A stretch of 64,000 nt of DNA from Flavobacteriaceae bacterium PS02336 (lineage in GTDB: Bacteria > Bacteroidota > Bacteroidia > Flavobacteriales > Flavobacteriaceae), in contig JASCOF010000001.1 of the NCBI GenBank assembly GCA_029960065.1, positions 868,001 to 932,000 of the forward strand. The letters are read 5' to 3'. Each line of letters opens with the position of its first letter. Position 1 is the first letter of the stretch. Under the pieces are notes generated by a model. That model was not told where the DNA came from, did no database searches, and saw only the letters and a list, made by a program, of their open reading frames with translations. A program made the position numbers and the translations under genes. This document shows, piece by piece, positions 43,906-53,544 of the stretch.

Positions 43906-46110
43906 GTGAGATTATTAGTTGTACTCGGAATTTTAATTTTGTCTTTTTCGGCAAAAGCACAGTCTATTAGCGGACTTGTAAATAATGCAAATAGAAAACC
44001 TCTTTCAGATGTCTTGATAAGGAATTTAGCCTCAAAATCACATGCACATACAGACATTAACGGAAAGTTTACTTTGGAAGAAACTAAAGCAGGTGATAGT
44101 CTTCAGATTTCTAAGCAGGGATTTAGTACTCAAAAGTTAAAGCTTTCATCAACTGATTTTCTTTCTATTCAAATGGAAGAAAAACCTTTTCTGCTGGAAG
44201 AAGTTACCATTACAAACAACTTAAAATATCTCAATACAATCTCTAAAATAGATTTTGAAATTCAGCCCATTTCAAACTCACAGGATTTACTGCGAAAAGT
44301 TCCTGGGCTTTTTATCGGCCAGCATGCAGGCGGGGGAAAAGCAGAACAGATTTTTTTAAGAGGTTTTGACTGTGATCACGGGACAGATATTAATATTACT
44401 GTTGACGGAATGCCGGTTAATATGGTTTCGCATGCGCACGGGCAGGGTTATTCTGATCTGCATTTTGTAATTCCCGAAACAGTGGATAACATCGATTTTG
44501 ATAAAGGTGCTTATTTTGTCGATAAAGGCGATTTTACTACAGCGGGATATGTGGGATTTAATACTAAAAATGGATTACAGAATAGTTCAATTTCCTTTGA
44601 AGGCGGACAATTTGATACCTTTCGCACTGTTGCCCTGTTTAATTTATTGAATAAAGAAAACCAGTCGGCTTATTTTGCAGGTGAATATATGATGACCGAT
44701 GGTTATTTTGATGCGCCGCAGAATTTTAACCGAATTAATTTGTTTGGAAAATATGCAGCTAAAATGAATAATGGAGATAAACTGGCACTTTCGATTTCTC
44801 ATTTTAAAAGTCAGTGGGATGCCAGCGGACAGATTCCGGACCGTGCTGTTAAAGATGGGACAATTTCGCACTATGGAGCAATAGATTCTAATGAAGGAGG
44901 AAATACCGGCAGAACCAATTTCAATTTGCAGTATGATGCCAAAATTGATGAAAATACACATATTAAAAGCAGTGCTTTTATAAGCAAATACGATTTTGAA
45001 CTGTATTCTAATTTTACTTTTTTCCTCAATGACCCAGTAAACGGTGATCAAATTAAACAGAAGGAAAATAGAACGATAGTAGGTTTTCAGTCTGAATATG
45101 ATCAAAAACTAACTGAAAAATGGCGTTTTAAATTGGGAGCAGGTCTGCGAAATGACAATAATAAAGATGTTGAATTGTCACATACTTTAAACCGAAAAAC
45201 AGTGCTGGATTATTTGAGTTTAGGAAATGTAAACCAAACTAATCTCTTTATGTATTCTAGTCTTGATTTTGTTTCAGGAAATTGGCTGATAAATGGAGGC
45301 CTGCGTTTAGATTATTTTAAATTTGGTTACGAAGATCAGCTGGCTTCAACATATACTAATCAGACACAGACAAAGGCAATTGTAAGCCCGAAATTGAACT
45401 TTTTATACACACAGAATGAAAAACTAAATTATTTCCTGAAATTAGGAAAAGGGTTTCACAGCAATGATACTCGAGTTGTTGTAGCTCAAATGGGAGAAAA
45501 AATCCTGCGTGAAACCTACGGCGCTGATTTAGGTTTGAACTGGAAACCATTTCCGAGAATGATTATTAACTCTGCTCTTTGGTATTTATATTTAGCTCAG
45601 GAATTTGTGTATGTAGGAGATGAAGCGGTAGTAGAACCAAGTGGTAAAACACAAAGAAAAGGGTTCGATTTTGGTTTTAGATACCAATTAACAAACTGGC
45701 TGTTCTGGAATACCGATTATACGTACACACATGCAAGAGCAATTGATGAACCAAAAGGGAATGATTATCTGCCTCTTGCTCCGGTAAATACTTTAACAAG
45801 CGGACTTTCAGTAAAAGATTTAAAAGGTTTTTCAGGAAGCATAAGAACCCGCTTCTTAGGCGACCGACCAGCAAACGAAGACAATTCGGTATTAGCAAAA
45901 GGGTATTGTATTACCGATTTCTCTGTAAATTATCAGATCAAAAAAGTGACGATTGGTGTAAATATCGATAACATTTTTAATGCAAAATGGAAAGAAACCC
46001 AATTCTTAACCGAATCCCGCTTAGCCAATGAAACTGATCCTGTTGAAGAAATTCACTTCACCGCAGGAACACCTTTTAATGCCAGATTGATACTAAAATA
46101 CATGTGGTAG
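43906..46110 (+). CDS. TonB-dependent receptor with His-rich plug
   Basis: 734 residues starting at GTG 43906, chosen because it gives the signal peptide MRLLVVLGILILSFSAKAQ. Next is a carboxypeptidase-like domain (ISGLVNNANRKPLSDVLIRN) and the plug with VTITNNLKYLNTISKIDFE, DLLRKVPGLFIGQHAGGG, QIFLRGFDCDHGTDINI and VDGMPVNMVSHAHGQGYSD. The His-rich HAHGQGY segment and R-G-F-D-x-D-H-G-T-D mark a widespread receptor family of unknown ligand. The barrel ends ARLILKYMW. It stands alone. A repeat of the 16-nt family starts three bases after the stop codon. Confidence 0.9.
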   Translation: MRLLVVLGILILSFSAKAQSISGLVNNANRKPLSDVLIRNLASKSHAHTDINGKFTLEETKAGDSLQISKQGFSTQKLKLSSTDFLSIQMEEKPFLLEEVTITNNLKYLNTISKIDFEIQPISNSQDLLRKVPGLFIGQHAGGGKAEQIFLRGFDCDHGTDINITVDGMPVNMVSHAHGQGYSDLHFVIPETVDNIDFDKGAYFVDKGDFTTAGYVGFNTKNGLQNSSISFEGGQFDTFRTVALFNLLNKENQSAYFAGEYMMTDGYFDAPQNFNRINLFGKYAAKMNNGDKLALSISHFKSQWDASGQIPDRAVKDGTISHYGAIDSNEGGNTGRTNFNLQYDAKIDENTHIKSSAFISKYDFELYSNFTFFLNDPVNGDQIKQKENRTIVGFQSEYDQKLTEKWRFKLGAGLRNDNNKDVELSHTLNRKTVLDYLSLGNVNQTNLFMYSSLDFVSGNWLINGGLRLDYFKFGYEDQLASTYTNQTQTKAIVSPKLNFLYTQNEKLNYFLKLGKGFHSNDTRVVVAQMGEKILRETYGADLGLNWKPFPRMIINSALWYLYLAQEFVYVGDEAVVEPSGKTQRKGFDFGFRYQLTNWLFWNTDYTYTHARAIDEPKGNDYLPLAPVNTLTSGLSVKDLKGFSGSIRTRFLGDRPANEDNSVLAKGYCITDFSVNYQIKKVTIGVNIDNIFNAKWKETQFLTESRLANETDPVEEIHFTAGTPFNARLILKYMW

Positions 46111-46112
46111 TA

Positions 46113-46321
46113 AATTAGTTAATGTGGCAATTAGATAATTAGATAATATTAGTAATTATCTAATTGACACATTTTCCAATTAGCACATTTTCTAATTAAC
46201 ACATTTCCAAATTGGCACATTCTCTCATTGGCACATTCTCTAATTGACACATTTCCAAATTGGCACATTCTCTAATTGACACATTCTCTAATTGACACAT
46301 TCTCTAATTAGCACATTCTCT
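46113..46321. repeat. Ten tandem 16-bp repeats with an inverted leading unit
   Basis: Ten consecutive 16-bp units, e.g. AATTGACACATTCTCT, fill 46162-46321 with few changes between units. Before them, AATTAGTTAATGTGGC (46113-46128) and AATTAGATAATTAGATAAT form the reverse-complement orientation, so the head of the array can fold back. The 324-bp gap (46111-46434) between the receptor and the CPBP gene holds nothing else except a promoter box. Confidence 0.95.
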
Positions 46322-46398
46322 AAACCTCTAAAAGAACATTTTCACCGATCAGATTCTATGTTCTACCGATCACAATTTTAATTTATATACTCTAGATA

Positions 46399-46406
46399 TA
46401 CTTTTG
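46399..46406 (+). promoter_or_regulatory. Candidate promoter of the CPBP protease gene
   Basis: TACTTTTG fits TAnnTTTG, with a TTTA-like -33 element (46377-46380) 18 bp upstream; start codon 28 bases downstream. Confidence 0.5.
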
Positions 46407-46434
46407 ATTCAATTAAAACTTTAAAATCAAAAAT

Positions 46435-47172
46435 ATGTCACCATTATCGCCGTTTATCTGGATCTTAGTTATTTCGCCACTTTTATTTTTGGCACATTTT
46501 AAAACTGAAAAATCAAATCTTAAATACGTTGCTTTTTTTATTCTTTATTTTTTGGCTGATACATTTTTGCAGCAGTACGGAAAAATATTATTACCGCTTG
46601 ATTTTCTGGGTTTAAAATTCAATTGGTCAGGAAAAATCCTGAGCCTGATTTTAGGTCTTATTATCATTTTCTCTGTTTCTAAAGAAGAAAGAATCCAAAT
46701 CGGATTTACATCACAAACCAATTCAAAAGCACATTTAAAATTTGGATTACTTTTTTTTCTCGGTTTTACCTTATTTGATTTTGTTTTTAAAATGATCTTA
46801 TTTCCAAAAGGAGGTACATTCGATTTAGAAACCTTCCTTTTTCAAGGTACAATGCCAGGATTAACAGAAGAAATTGCTGTTAGAGGGATTTGGTTATGGC
46901 TTTTAAATAAAGCTTTTGCACCAAAATGGAACTATCGAGGCATCAAATTTGGCTGGTCGTTTATTATTGTAACAATTTTATTTGGAGTTGTTCACGGAAT
47001 GGTTTTAGATCAGGATTTACATTTAAAATTGGATCTTATTACAATCGTATACCTTACCCTGATTTCGTCTCTAAGCGTTGGTGTTTTAAGATGCTTTTCT
47101 GGAAATTTAATTTATTCGATTTTAGGACATAACACGATTAATTTGATGAATGCTTTAATTAGAATTTTATAA
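46435..47172 (+). CDS. CPBP family intramembrane metalloprotease
   Basis: 245 residues, about seven membrane helices. The three Abi/CPBP motifs are present in order: LTEEIAVRGIWLW (Glu-Glu and Arg), FGVVHGMV (His), and GHNTINLMNAL (His). These Glu and His residues place it among membrane-embedded metalloproteases related to Rce1; bacterial targets are mostly unknown. Own promoter candidate; followed by an inverted repeat. Confidence 0.9.
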   Translation: MSPLSPFIWILVISPLLFLAHFKTEKSNLKYVAFFILYFLADTFLQQYGKILLPLDFLGLKFNWSGKILSLILGLIIIFSVSKEERIQIGFTSQTNSKAHLKFGLLFFLGFTLFDFVFKMILFPKGGTFDLETFLFQGTMPGLTEEIAVRGIWLWLLNKAFAPKWNYRGIKFGWSFIIVTILFGVVHGMVLDQDLHLKLDLITIVYLTLISSLSVGVLRCFSGNLIYSILGHNTINLMNALIRIL

Positions 47173-47289
47173 AAATAGGGGTCATAATTAATTTTAAACA
47201 CATCCCGAAGCTTCAGGACTATAGATTTTTTATTTGAAAAAAATAGAGAAAGAGACTAGTTTCTCATCTGTAGATCTTAAAGATGAAGA

Positions 47290-47322
47290 AGCTTTGTCAA
47301 AGTTTTAAATTTTGACAAAGCT
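47290..47322. repeat. 33-nt palindrome (copy 2)
   Basis: AGCTTTGTCAAAGTTT, one T, then AAATTTTGACAAAGCT. One base differs from copy 1 at 788-820; the change turns a G-C into a G-T pair, still pairable in RNA. It lies between the CPBP and histidine kinase genes. Confidence 0.85.
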
Positions 47323-47351
47323 CTAAACACATGACTATGTAAAAAATAAAT

Positions 47352-47359
47352 TATATTTG
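47352..47359 (+). promoter_or_regulatory. Candidate -7 box for the LytS/LytTR operon
   Basis: TATATTTG matches TAnnTTTG; start codon 24 bases downstream. Confidence 0.45.
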
Positions 47360-47382
47360 AAACTGCTTTATAATTAAACTAA

Positions 47383-48552
47383 ATGCCAAATACCACAGCT
47401 GCTTCGGGCTATTTTTTAGAAAAAATTGCTTCTTTAGATTTTGATCATTTTTTTACGAGAAGAAATCGAATTTTACTGCATGTTTTAATGTGGTTCACAT
47501 TTTCTGTTTTATTATTTCTGAGTTATGTCATTGGCTATCATTTGGTTTATTTTGATGCCGTTCTGCTTACCATAAGAATGGCTTTGGTGAATATTATTGT
47601 CTTTTATATGCTGTTTTATTTAGTGCTGCCAAAAATTTTTTCAGAAAGTAAAACCAAAATTATAATGCTTTTACTATTGGTTTTCCCGATCTCAATCTTT
47701 GTTTGGATGGCTTCAACATACTTTGTTTCCCTATTCTATTATGCTTTAGGTCTTGAAATTAATTTTGGAGAATTAAAAGGCGTTATTAAAAAGAGTGCTG
47801 AGCAGACTTTTCTTGAGGCAGTTTCCTTAAAAAGAATGCTTTCGCAGACTATCATTATTATCTCTTTGCTTTCGCCATTTTGTTTTGCTAAAATTCTGGT
47901 AGAAATTACAAGACTTTACAGCAAGAAGTTTCAAATACAACAAGAAAAAAACGCGCTGGAAATTCAGAATATCAAGATTGAAAAGGATTTCCTGAAAGCA
48001 CAATTGAATCCGCATTTTTTATTTAATACTTTGAATAATTTGTACGGATTAACAGTAAGGAAAGATAATCTGGCACCTGAAATCATCCTGAATCTGTCTG
48101 ATATTATGAGTTATACTTTGTATGAATCGAATACCGAAATTGTTCGTTTGGAGAAAGAATTAGACTTTATAAAAAATTATATTGCTTTAGAAAAAATGCG
48201 TTATGCTGAAGATGCCGATATTCAAATAAATATTGAAGGCGAAAATCGAACCGCAGGACTTTTTATTGCACCACTTTTGACTTTTACATTCATTGAAAAT
48301 GCTTTTAAGTACGGATTAAAAAGCACTCAAAATGCCTTTGTAAAACTTGATATTAAGATTGAAAACAGCACATTTTGGTTCTGTTTAAAGAATGATGTTG
48401 ATGAAAGTTTTACTACTGATAATTTTGGAGGAATAGGAGTAGAGAATGCTCGTAAACGTTTGGAATTATTGTATCCGAATCTATACGAATTGGAAATTAA
48501 AAATCAGAAATCTTCTTTTAAAGTCGATTTAAAAATAGTTTTGAGAAAGTAA
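47383..48552 (+). CDS. LytS-type sensor histidine kinase
   Basis: 389 residues. Four membrane helices fill about residues 27-180, a short coiled coil follows (IQQEKNALEIQNIKIEKDFLKA), and the His_kinase domain holds the phospho-acceptor QLNPHFLFNTLNNLYGLT (His211). The HATPase region has LLTFTFIENAFKYGL (N box) and GGIGVENARKRLELLYP (G box). This is the membrane-bound 5TM-like/LytS type with no periplasmic sensor. Stop and next start share one base (TAATG), so it is coupled to the response regulator. Confidence 0.93.
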   Translation: MPNTTAASGYFLEKIASLDFDHFFTRRNRILLHVLMWFTFSVLLFLSYVIGYHLVYFDAVLLTIRMALVNIIVFYMLFYLVLPKIFSESKTKIIMLLLLVFPISIFVWMASTYFVSLFYYALGLEINFGELKGVIKKSAEQTFLEAVSLKRMLSQTIIIISLLSPFCFAKILVEITRLYSKKFQIQQEKNALEIQNIKIEKDFLKAQLNPHFLFNTLNNLYGLTVRKDNLAPEIILNLSDIMSYTLYESNTEIVRLEKELDFIKNYIALEKMRYAEDADIQINIEGENRTAGLFIAPLLTFTFIENAFKYGLKSTQNAFVKLDIKIENSTFWFCLKNDVDESFTTDNFGGIGVENARKRLELLYPNLYELEIKNQKSSFKVDLKIVLRK

Positions 48553-49259
48553 TGGAAAAGTTGAAATGCATTATCGTTGATGACGAACCAATTGCTAGAG
48601 ATATCATAGCATCTTTTATCGGCGAAATTCATTTTCTGCAGCTAGAAGCTTCGTTTGGAGAACCTGCAAAAGCTTTAATACATCTGCAGGAAAATATAAT
48701 TGATATTGTTTTCAGTGATATCGAAATGCCAAAATTTACAGGTTTAGAGCTAGCGCAATCGCTCACAAATCCTCCGGTCATTATTTTTATAACAGCGCAC
48801 CGCAACTTTGCTTTGGATGGATTTGAAACCGGAGCTTCAGATTATCTCGTTAAACCAGTTCGTTTTGACCGTTTTTTAAAAGCAGTAAATCGGGCAAAAG
48901 AATATCTTTTGTTAAAGAAAACGGCTTCGGTGCATCAAATCAATTCGGATCGCATTTTTATTAAATCAGAAGGGAAATTGATCAAGATTTTATTAAATGA
49001 AATCCTTTATGTAGAAGCGCAGGGAGATTATTTGAAATTTGTCATCAATGGCGGGTCTTACACAACTTTAGGAACGTTGAAAGCTATGGAAGAGGTTTTG
49101 AAACTCCCAATGTTCTTTCGCGTCCAGCGTTCTTTTATTTTAAATCTCGAAGCTGTGAGAAGCCTGAGCGGAAACAGTATCGAATTGATTGATGGAAAAA
49201 ATATTTCTGTGGCTTTAAATAAAAAGGATGAGTTCTATCAGCTATTAGGAATTAGATAA
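48552..49259 (+). CDS. LytTR-type response regulator
   Basis: 235 residues. The receiver domain has DDE at about 10-12, phospho-acceptor Asp56 in FSDIEMPKFTG, Thr/Ala switch in FITAHRNFALDGFETGASDYLVKP. The LytTR DNA-binding domain follows (FIKSEGKLIKILLNEILYVEAQGDYLKFVI, FFRVQRSFILNLEAVRSLSG). Translation is coupled with the kinase. The stop codon TAA lies at the head of a repeat of the 16-nt family. Confidence 0.94.
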   Translation: MEKLKCIIVDDEPIARDIIASFIGEIHFLQLEASFGEPAKALIHLQENIIDIVFSDIEMPKFTGLELAQSLTNPPVIIFITAHRNFALDGFETGASDYLVKPVRFDRFLKAVNRAKEYLLLKKTASVHQINSDRIFIKSEGKLIKILLNEILYVEAQGDYLKFVINGGSYTTLGTLKAMEEVLKLPMFFRVQRSFILNLEAVRSLSGNSIELIDGKNISVALNKKDEFYQLLGIR

Positions 49260-49352
49260 TTAGAAAATGTGTCAATTAGACAATTACTCACATTATCTAA
49301 TTATCTTATTTTCTAATTATCTCATTTTCTAATTAACACATTTTCTCATTAA
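49250..49352. repeat. 16-nt repeats reading outward from two convergent genes
   Basis: From the LytTR end: AATTAGAAAATGTGTC (49258-49273), overlapping the TAA stop by two bases, then AATTAGACAATTACTC. From the hybrid regulator's end, on the minus strand, four 16-nt units (TTAATGAGAAAATGTG, TTAATTAGAAAATGAG, ATAATTAGAAAATAAG, ATAATTAGATAATGTG) run from 49352 to 49289, the first containing its TAA stop (49349-49351). The two sets point at each other and can pair partly. Confidence 0.9.
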
Positions 49353-52300
49353 CGATTGGTTTGAATATAATCTGACGGCGACATACTGAAATGCTTTTGA
49401 AAATTCCTCCCGAAACTGGTTTGTGACTTATAACCAACCATTTCTGCTATTTCGTACATTTTATAATTTTCGTTCAATAACAATTCTGCTGCTCTTTTAA
49501 GACGCACAATATTGATGAGTTCGTTCGGACTTAAATTTGTAATATCCTTTATTTTTCGGTATAAAGTAGAACGGCTCATGTTCATTATTTCAGCAAGCGA
49601 TTCTACGCTTAAATCTTGATCAGTAATGTTTTTTAGGATTTCGTCGTCGAGTTTTTTCAAGAATTTTTCATCCGTTTTATTATGAGCAATGCTTTTAATG
49701 TGCGAAAGCGGTGAACTTGCGTAATAATTCATAATCTGTCTTCGGTTTTCGATTAGATTATTGGCCTGCACTTTTAAATAATCCATCGAAAATGGTTTTG
49801 CGATATACGCATCTGCACCCACTTCAAGTCCGTCAATCTGGGATTTCAGCGAGTTTTTGGCGGTCAATAAAATAACTGGAATATGACTGGTTTCCAAATT
49901 GGTTTTAATGGTTTTACACATTGTAATTCCGTCCATAATCGGCATAGAAACATCTGAAATCACCAATTGAATGTTTTCGTTATGAATAATTTTCAGCGCT
50001 TCTTCGCCATTTTCAGCCTTTAAAATAGCATACGTTCCAGCCAATTCAGTGGTGATAAAACTCAAAAGATCTTCGTTGTCTTCAACGACTAAAATCTGTG
50101 CTTTTTCATTTTTGATTTCAATAGTTTCTTTTGGAGTTTCGCTTTCATCTTCCTCTTTTTTGGAATCAGCATAAAACATAAATTCTTGTTCCTGATGTAA
50201 TGGAACAGTCAATTCAAAAATATTATAATTCACATCTTCAACCAATGCCAAACTTCCATTATGCAATTGTGCCAGCGAATGTGCCAGCGAAAGTCCAATT
50301 CCAGTTCCAGAAGCCGTACTGCTATTGTCAACTCTAAAGAAAGGTTCGAAAATTTTATCTTTTAAATGAATCGGAATCACATTTCCATCATTTTTTACAG
50401 TTAAAGTCAGTTTCTTTTCGTCTCTAAATAAAGATATTACGACTTTTTTGTTAGAATATTTAATGGCATTATTAATTAAGTTGCTTAGAATCTTTTTAAA
50501 AGCCTCCTTGTCGACAAAGGCATGAATGTCTTTTTCGCCCAATTGCATTTCAAATTCCAATTCACGTTCTTCAATTAGCTGACTGAAACGCAGTTGGAAA
50601 TTTCGAACCATCGAAGAGATATTCGCTTCGACGAAAGTCAATTTCAGACCTCCGATTTCCGATTTTCTAAAATCTAATAATTCGTTTACCAATTTTAATA
50701 AGCGGGAAGTGTTTTTCTTCATGATCGAAAGATGCTGCGGTACTTCTTTCGATTCATATTCCATTCCTAAAAGTTTTTCCAATGGACCTTTTATCAAAGT
50801 CAAAGGCGTTCTGATTTCGTGTGCAACATTGGTAAAAAAATCAATTTTTGCCTGATAAATTTCTTTTTCTTTTTCGTCGTTCAAATGCTTTATTTTACGG
50901 TTATTCTTGATCTGAGTCAGATTCTGCGAATAACGAATCACATAATAAAACCCAGCGCACATCAAAACGAAGTAAAGAATATAAGCTAAAGTACTAGCGT
51001 AAAAAGGAGGCAGGATAGTGATTTTAAGTTTTACTTCTTTGCTCCAGACTCCAAAACTATTTAATGATTTTACTTTAAAAACATAATCGCCGGGAGCCAA
51101 TTCGGTAAAGAAAATTTTATTGTTTCTTCCTAAATAAACCCAGTCATTATTGACGTTTTCCAATTGATACCAATATTCTGTCAGTTCTGGCGCAGTATAA
51201 TTTAAAGCAGCAAACTCGAGATTAAAAGACGACTGGCTGTTATTCAGTTTCAATTCATCAATAAACGAAATAGACTGTTCGATTGGTGAGTCTGGGCTGT
51301 TTACTTCAATATCTTTATTACTAATCTGCAGATTTGTAATATAAATAAATGGACTGTATTTGTTTTTGGTAAAATGTTTCGGATTAAAGCTGATCATTCC
51401 GTTTAGGTTTCCAAAATACATATCACCATTTGTATCTTTAAAGGCCGAATTATAGTTAAACTGATCACTTAGCAAGCCATTTGCAGTGGTAAAAATTTTA
51501 ATGGTTTTATGGTCTGGACCAAATTTCACGAGACCTTTAGAAGTTGTCAGCCATAAATTTTTGGCATCATCTTCCAAGATCGAATAGAAAACGTTGCTTG
51601 GCATTCCATTTTTTGTAGTGAATTTGGTAAAAGTGTGGTTTTTTCGGTCAACGAGATTCAAACCATTTTCTGTAGCGATCCATAAATTCCTGGAGCTGTC
51701 TTCAAAAATGGCATTAATGGTATTATTGCTGATTCCATTAGGATTTTTATAATCATACGTAAAAACTTCCTTTTTCTTGGTTTTCGGATTATAAAATAAC
51801 AAACCGTCACGATAACTTCCGGCCCAGAGATTTCCATCGCTGTCTTCTTTAAAATTGGTGTAATGAAAGGTTTCAGGAAAGAATTTTAAGATTTCGAAAT
51901 TATCAGCTTGTTCATTGTAACGGTAAAGTCCAGAAGTCGTTACAATAATCAAGTCATCATTTTTCATTTCATAGAAAGAAAAAATAAAGTTACTGTGCAA
52001 TCCGCTTCTGCCGTCGTTTGTGCTGTAATGTTTTAAAACAGCACCAGAATTTCTATCTAAAACATCTAAACCATGCTCAAAAGTTCCCACCCAGATTTTA
52101 TCTTTTCGGGGCATTAAAGCGTGAATATTGTAATAAGAAACAGGATAAGAAGTAAATTTCTGTGTTTTCGGATTAAAACGATTTATGCCTGCATCTTCAG
52201 TACCAATCCATAAATCGCCGTGATCGTCTTTGTGTATTTCTCTAACTGCACTGCCGCTGATGGAATTCTGGCCTTCCTGCGGAAAGTATTTCTTAAACTG

Positions 52301-53278
52301 TGTATATTGTTTTTGATGGTAATTAACGCCGCCAAAATAAGTCCCAATCCAAACACCATTTTCTTTATCGATTAAAATAGAGTAGGATGCATTATCTGAA
52401 ATGGCATACGGATCGTTGTAATTCTTTTTAAGATTTATCGCCGTTTTGGTTTTCAAATTATAAATATAAACACCAGATTCACTTGCAATCCAAAGTTCAT
52501 CATTTCCTCTTTTCTTGAACTGACGTACAAAAACAGGTTCTTTAATACCAAATTTCAGTTCGTTTGTTGTTTTGTTTTTTCGATTGTAGATCAGCACGCC
52601 GTGATCTTGTGTTCCAATTACAATATTTTCTGGATCAACAGCATAAATCACGGTAATTCTAAAATTCGCTTTATTAGCCGGCGGATTCAATGCAATATTT
52701 TCAAACGAATGATTTTCCTCCGAATAATGATAAATTTTGTTTAAAGAAGAAGCCCAGATTTCACCTTTATAATCTCGCGTAATTGAGGTAGAAACAAAAT
52801 ATTTGTTTGGGTTAAAAGTGGTTGTTTCCTTTTTATTTGGTGCATATCTATACAAAATGTTGCCAGAAATAAACCAAATGTTGCCTTTTTGGTCGTGATT
52901 GATGTCATTAATACGATCATTAATGGCTTCATTTAAAATAGAAAAACGATCTAGTTTTTTATCGTAGTGATACAAACCTTTGTCGGTTCCAACCCAGATT
53001 GTACCATTATTTTCATGAAGAGACTGAATATAATTGCTTCCAAGACTATGAATAGGATCTCCGCTGCTTCTGTAGGTTTTAAAACGATAACCATCAAAAC
53101 GGTTTAAACCATCTTTAGTTCCAAACCACATAAAACCGTCATTGTCTTGTAATGAGGTTAATACAGTATTATTAGAAAGTCCTTCTTCGACCTGAAAATG
53201 TTTAAAATAATATTCTTGTGCATTCAAAAATTGTGTTGAAAAAATACTTAAAGATAAAAAAAGAAAGAATTTACGCAT
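49349..53278 (-). CDS. Hybrid two-component system regulator (HTCS)
   Basis: 1309 residues in one chain. Signal peptide, then two seven-bladed periplasmic sensor propellers of Reg_prop repeats (about 25-690; repeated forms of DNDGFMWFGTKDGLNRFDG), a Y_Y_Y domain (about 690-765), one membrane helix (about 770-790, LAYILYFVLMCAGFYYVI), HisKA with His820 (FFTNVAHEIRTPL), HATPase (NLINNAIKYSN, SGTGIGLSLAHSL), receiver with Asp1109 (LVISDVSMPIMDG), and a C-terminal AraC DNA-binding domain (LSVESLAEIMNMSRSTLYRKIK, KMYEIAEMVGYKSQTSFGRNF). Such proteins sense breakdown oligosaccharides and switch on neighbouring polysaccharide loci. It is divergent from susCD across the promoter gap, so it should control that locus. 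Confidence 0.96.
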   Translation of the reverse strand: MRKFFLFLSLSIFSTQFLNAQEYYFKHFQVEEGLSNNTVLTSLQDNDGFMWFGTKDGLNRFDGYRFKTYRSSGDPIHSLGSNYIQSLHENNGTIWVGTDKGLYHYDKKLDRFSILNEAINDRINDINHDQKGNIWFISGNILYRYAPNKKETTTFNPNKYFVSTSITRDYKGEIWASSLNKIYHYSEENHSFENIALNPPANKANFRITVIYAVDPENIVIGTQDHGVLIYNRKNKTTNELKFGIKEPVFVRQFKKRGNDELWIASESGVYIYNLKTKTAINLKKNYNDPYAISDNASYSILIDKENGVWIGTYFGGVNYHQKQYTQFKKYFPQEGQNSISGSAVREIHKDDHGDLWIGTEDAGINRFNPKTQKFTSYPVSYYNIHALMPRKDKIWVGTFEHGLDVLDRNSGAVLKHYSTNDGRSGLHSNFIFSFYEMKNDDLIIVTTSGLYRYNEQADNFEILKFFPETFHYTNFKEDSDGNLWAGSYRDGLLFYNPKTKKKEVFTYDYKNPNGISNNTINAIFEDSSRNLWIATENGLNLVDRKNHTFTKFTTKNGMPSNVFYSILEDDAKNLWLTTSKGLVKFGPDHKTIKIFTTANGLLSDQFNYNSAFKDTNGDMYFGNLNGMISFNPKHFTKNKYSPFIYITNLQISNKDIEVNSPDSPIEQSISFIDELKLNNSQSSFNLEFAALNYTAPELTEYWYQLENVNNDWVYLGRNNKIFFTELAPGDYVFKVKSLNSFGVWSKEVKLKITILPPFYASTLAYILYFVLMCAGFYYVIRYSQNLTQIKNNRKIKHLNDEKEKEIYQAKIDFFTNVAHEIRTPLTLIKGPLEKLLGMEYESKEVPQHLSIMKKNTSRLLKLVNELLDFRKSEIGGLKLTFVEANISSMVRNFQLRFSQLIEERELEFEMQLGEKDIHAFVDKEAFKKILSNLINNAIKYSNKKVVISLFRDEKKLTLTVKNDGNVIPIHLKDKIFEPFFRVDNSSTASGTGIGLSLAHSLAQLHNGSLALVEDVNYNIFELTVPLHQEQEFMFYADSKKEEDESETPKETIEIKNEKAQILVVEDNEDLLSFITTELAGTYAILKAENGEEALKIIHNENIQLVISDVSMPIMDGITMCKTIKTNLETSHIPVILLTAKNSLKSQIDGLEVGADAYIAKPFSMDYLKVQANNLIENRRQIMNYYASSPLSHIKSIAHNKTDEKFLKKLDDEILKNITDQDLSVESLAEIMNMSRSTLYRKIKDITNLSPNELINIVRLKRAAELLLNENYKMYEIAEMVGYKSQTSFGRNFQKHFSMSPSDYIQTNR

Positions 53279-53508
53279 AAGGTGTTTTTTTAGGCTAAAA
53301 TCAATGTTTCTGCAAATCGTCTCAATATTCTACAAAATGTTGCAAGACCTGATTTAATTGAACTTTTTTGCACAATTTGAATCATTTGAGAGAGATATTG
53401 ACACAAAAGAAGCATTTTATTTTGAATAAAAAGCGTCTACTTTGAATTTTCAAATAAATGATATTGATAATTTTTTAAGGGTAAAAATACACTATCAATA
53501 AAATACAG

Positions 53509-53537
53509 TTTGAAAAACCTAACCATTAATAATTTTG
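53509..53537 (+). promoter_or_regulatory. Promoter of the SusC/SusD operon
   Basis: TTTG (53509-53512) and TAATTTTG (53530-53537), spacing 17 bp, slightly short of the usual 19-21. Start near 53545 gives a leader of about 115 nt before the susC ATG at 53660. Confidence 0.5.
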
Positions 53538-53544
53538 AAACAAA

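Noticed and set aside
46162..46321. CRISPR or integron-like repeat array
   Set aside because: 16-bp units follow each other without spacers or cassette genes.
46435..47172. Phage-abortive-infection or bacteriocin immunity system
   Set aside because: CPBP proteases are sometimes called Abi, but no toxin, bacteriocin or phage gene is near.
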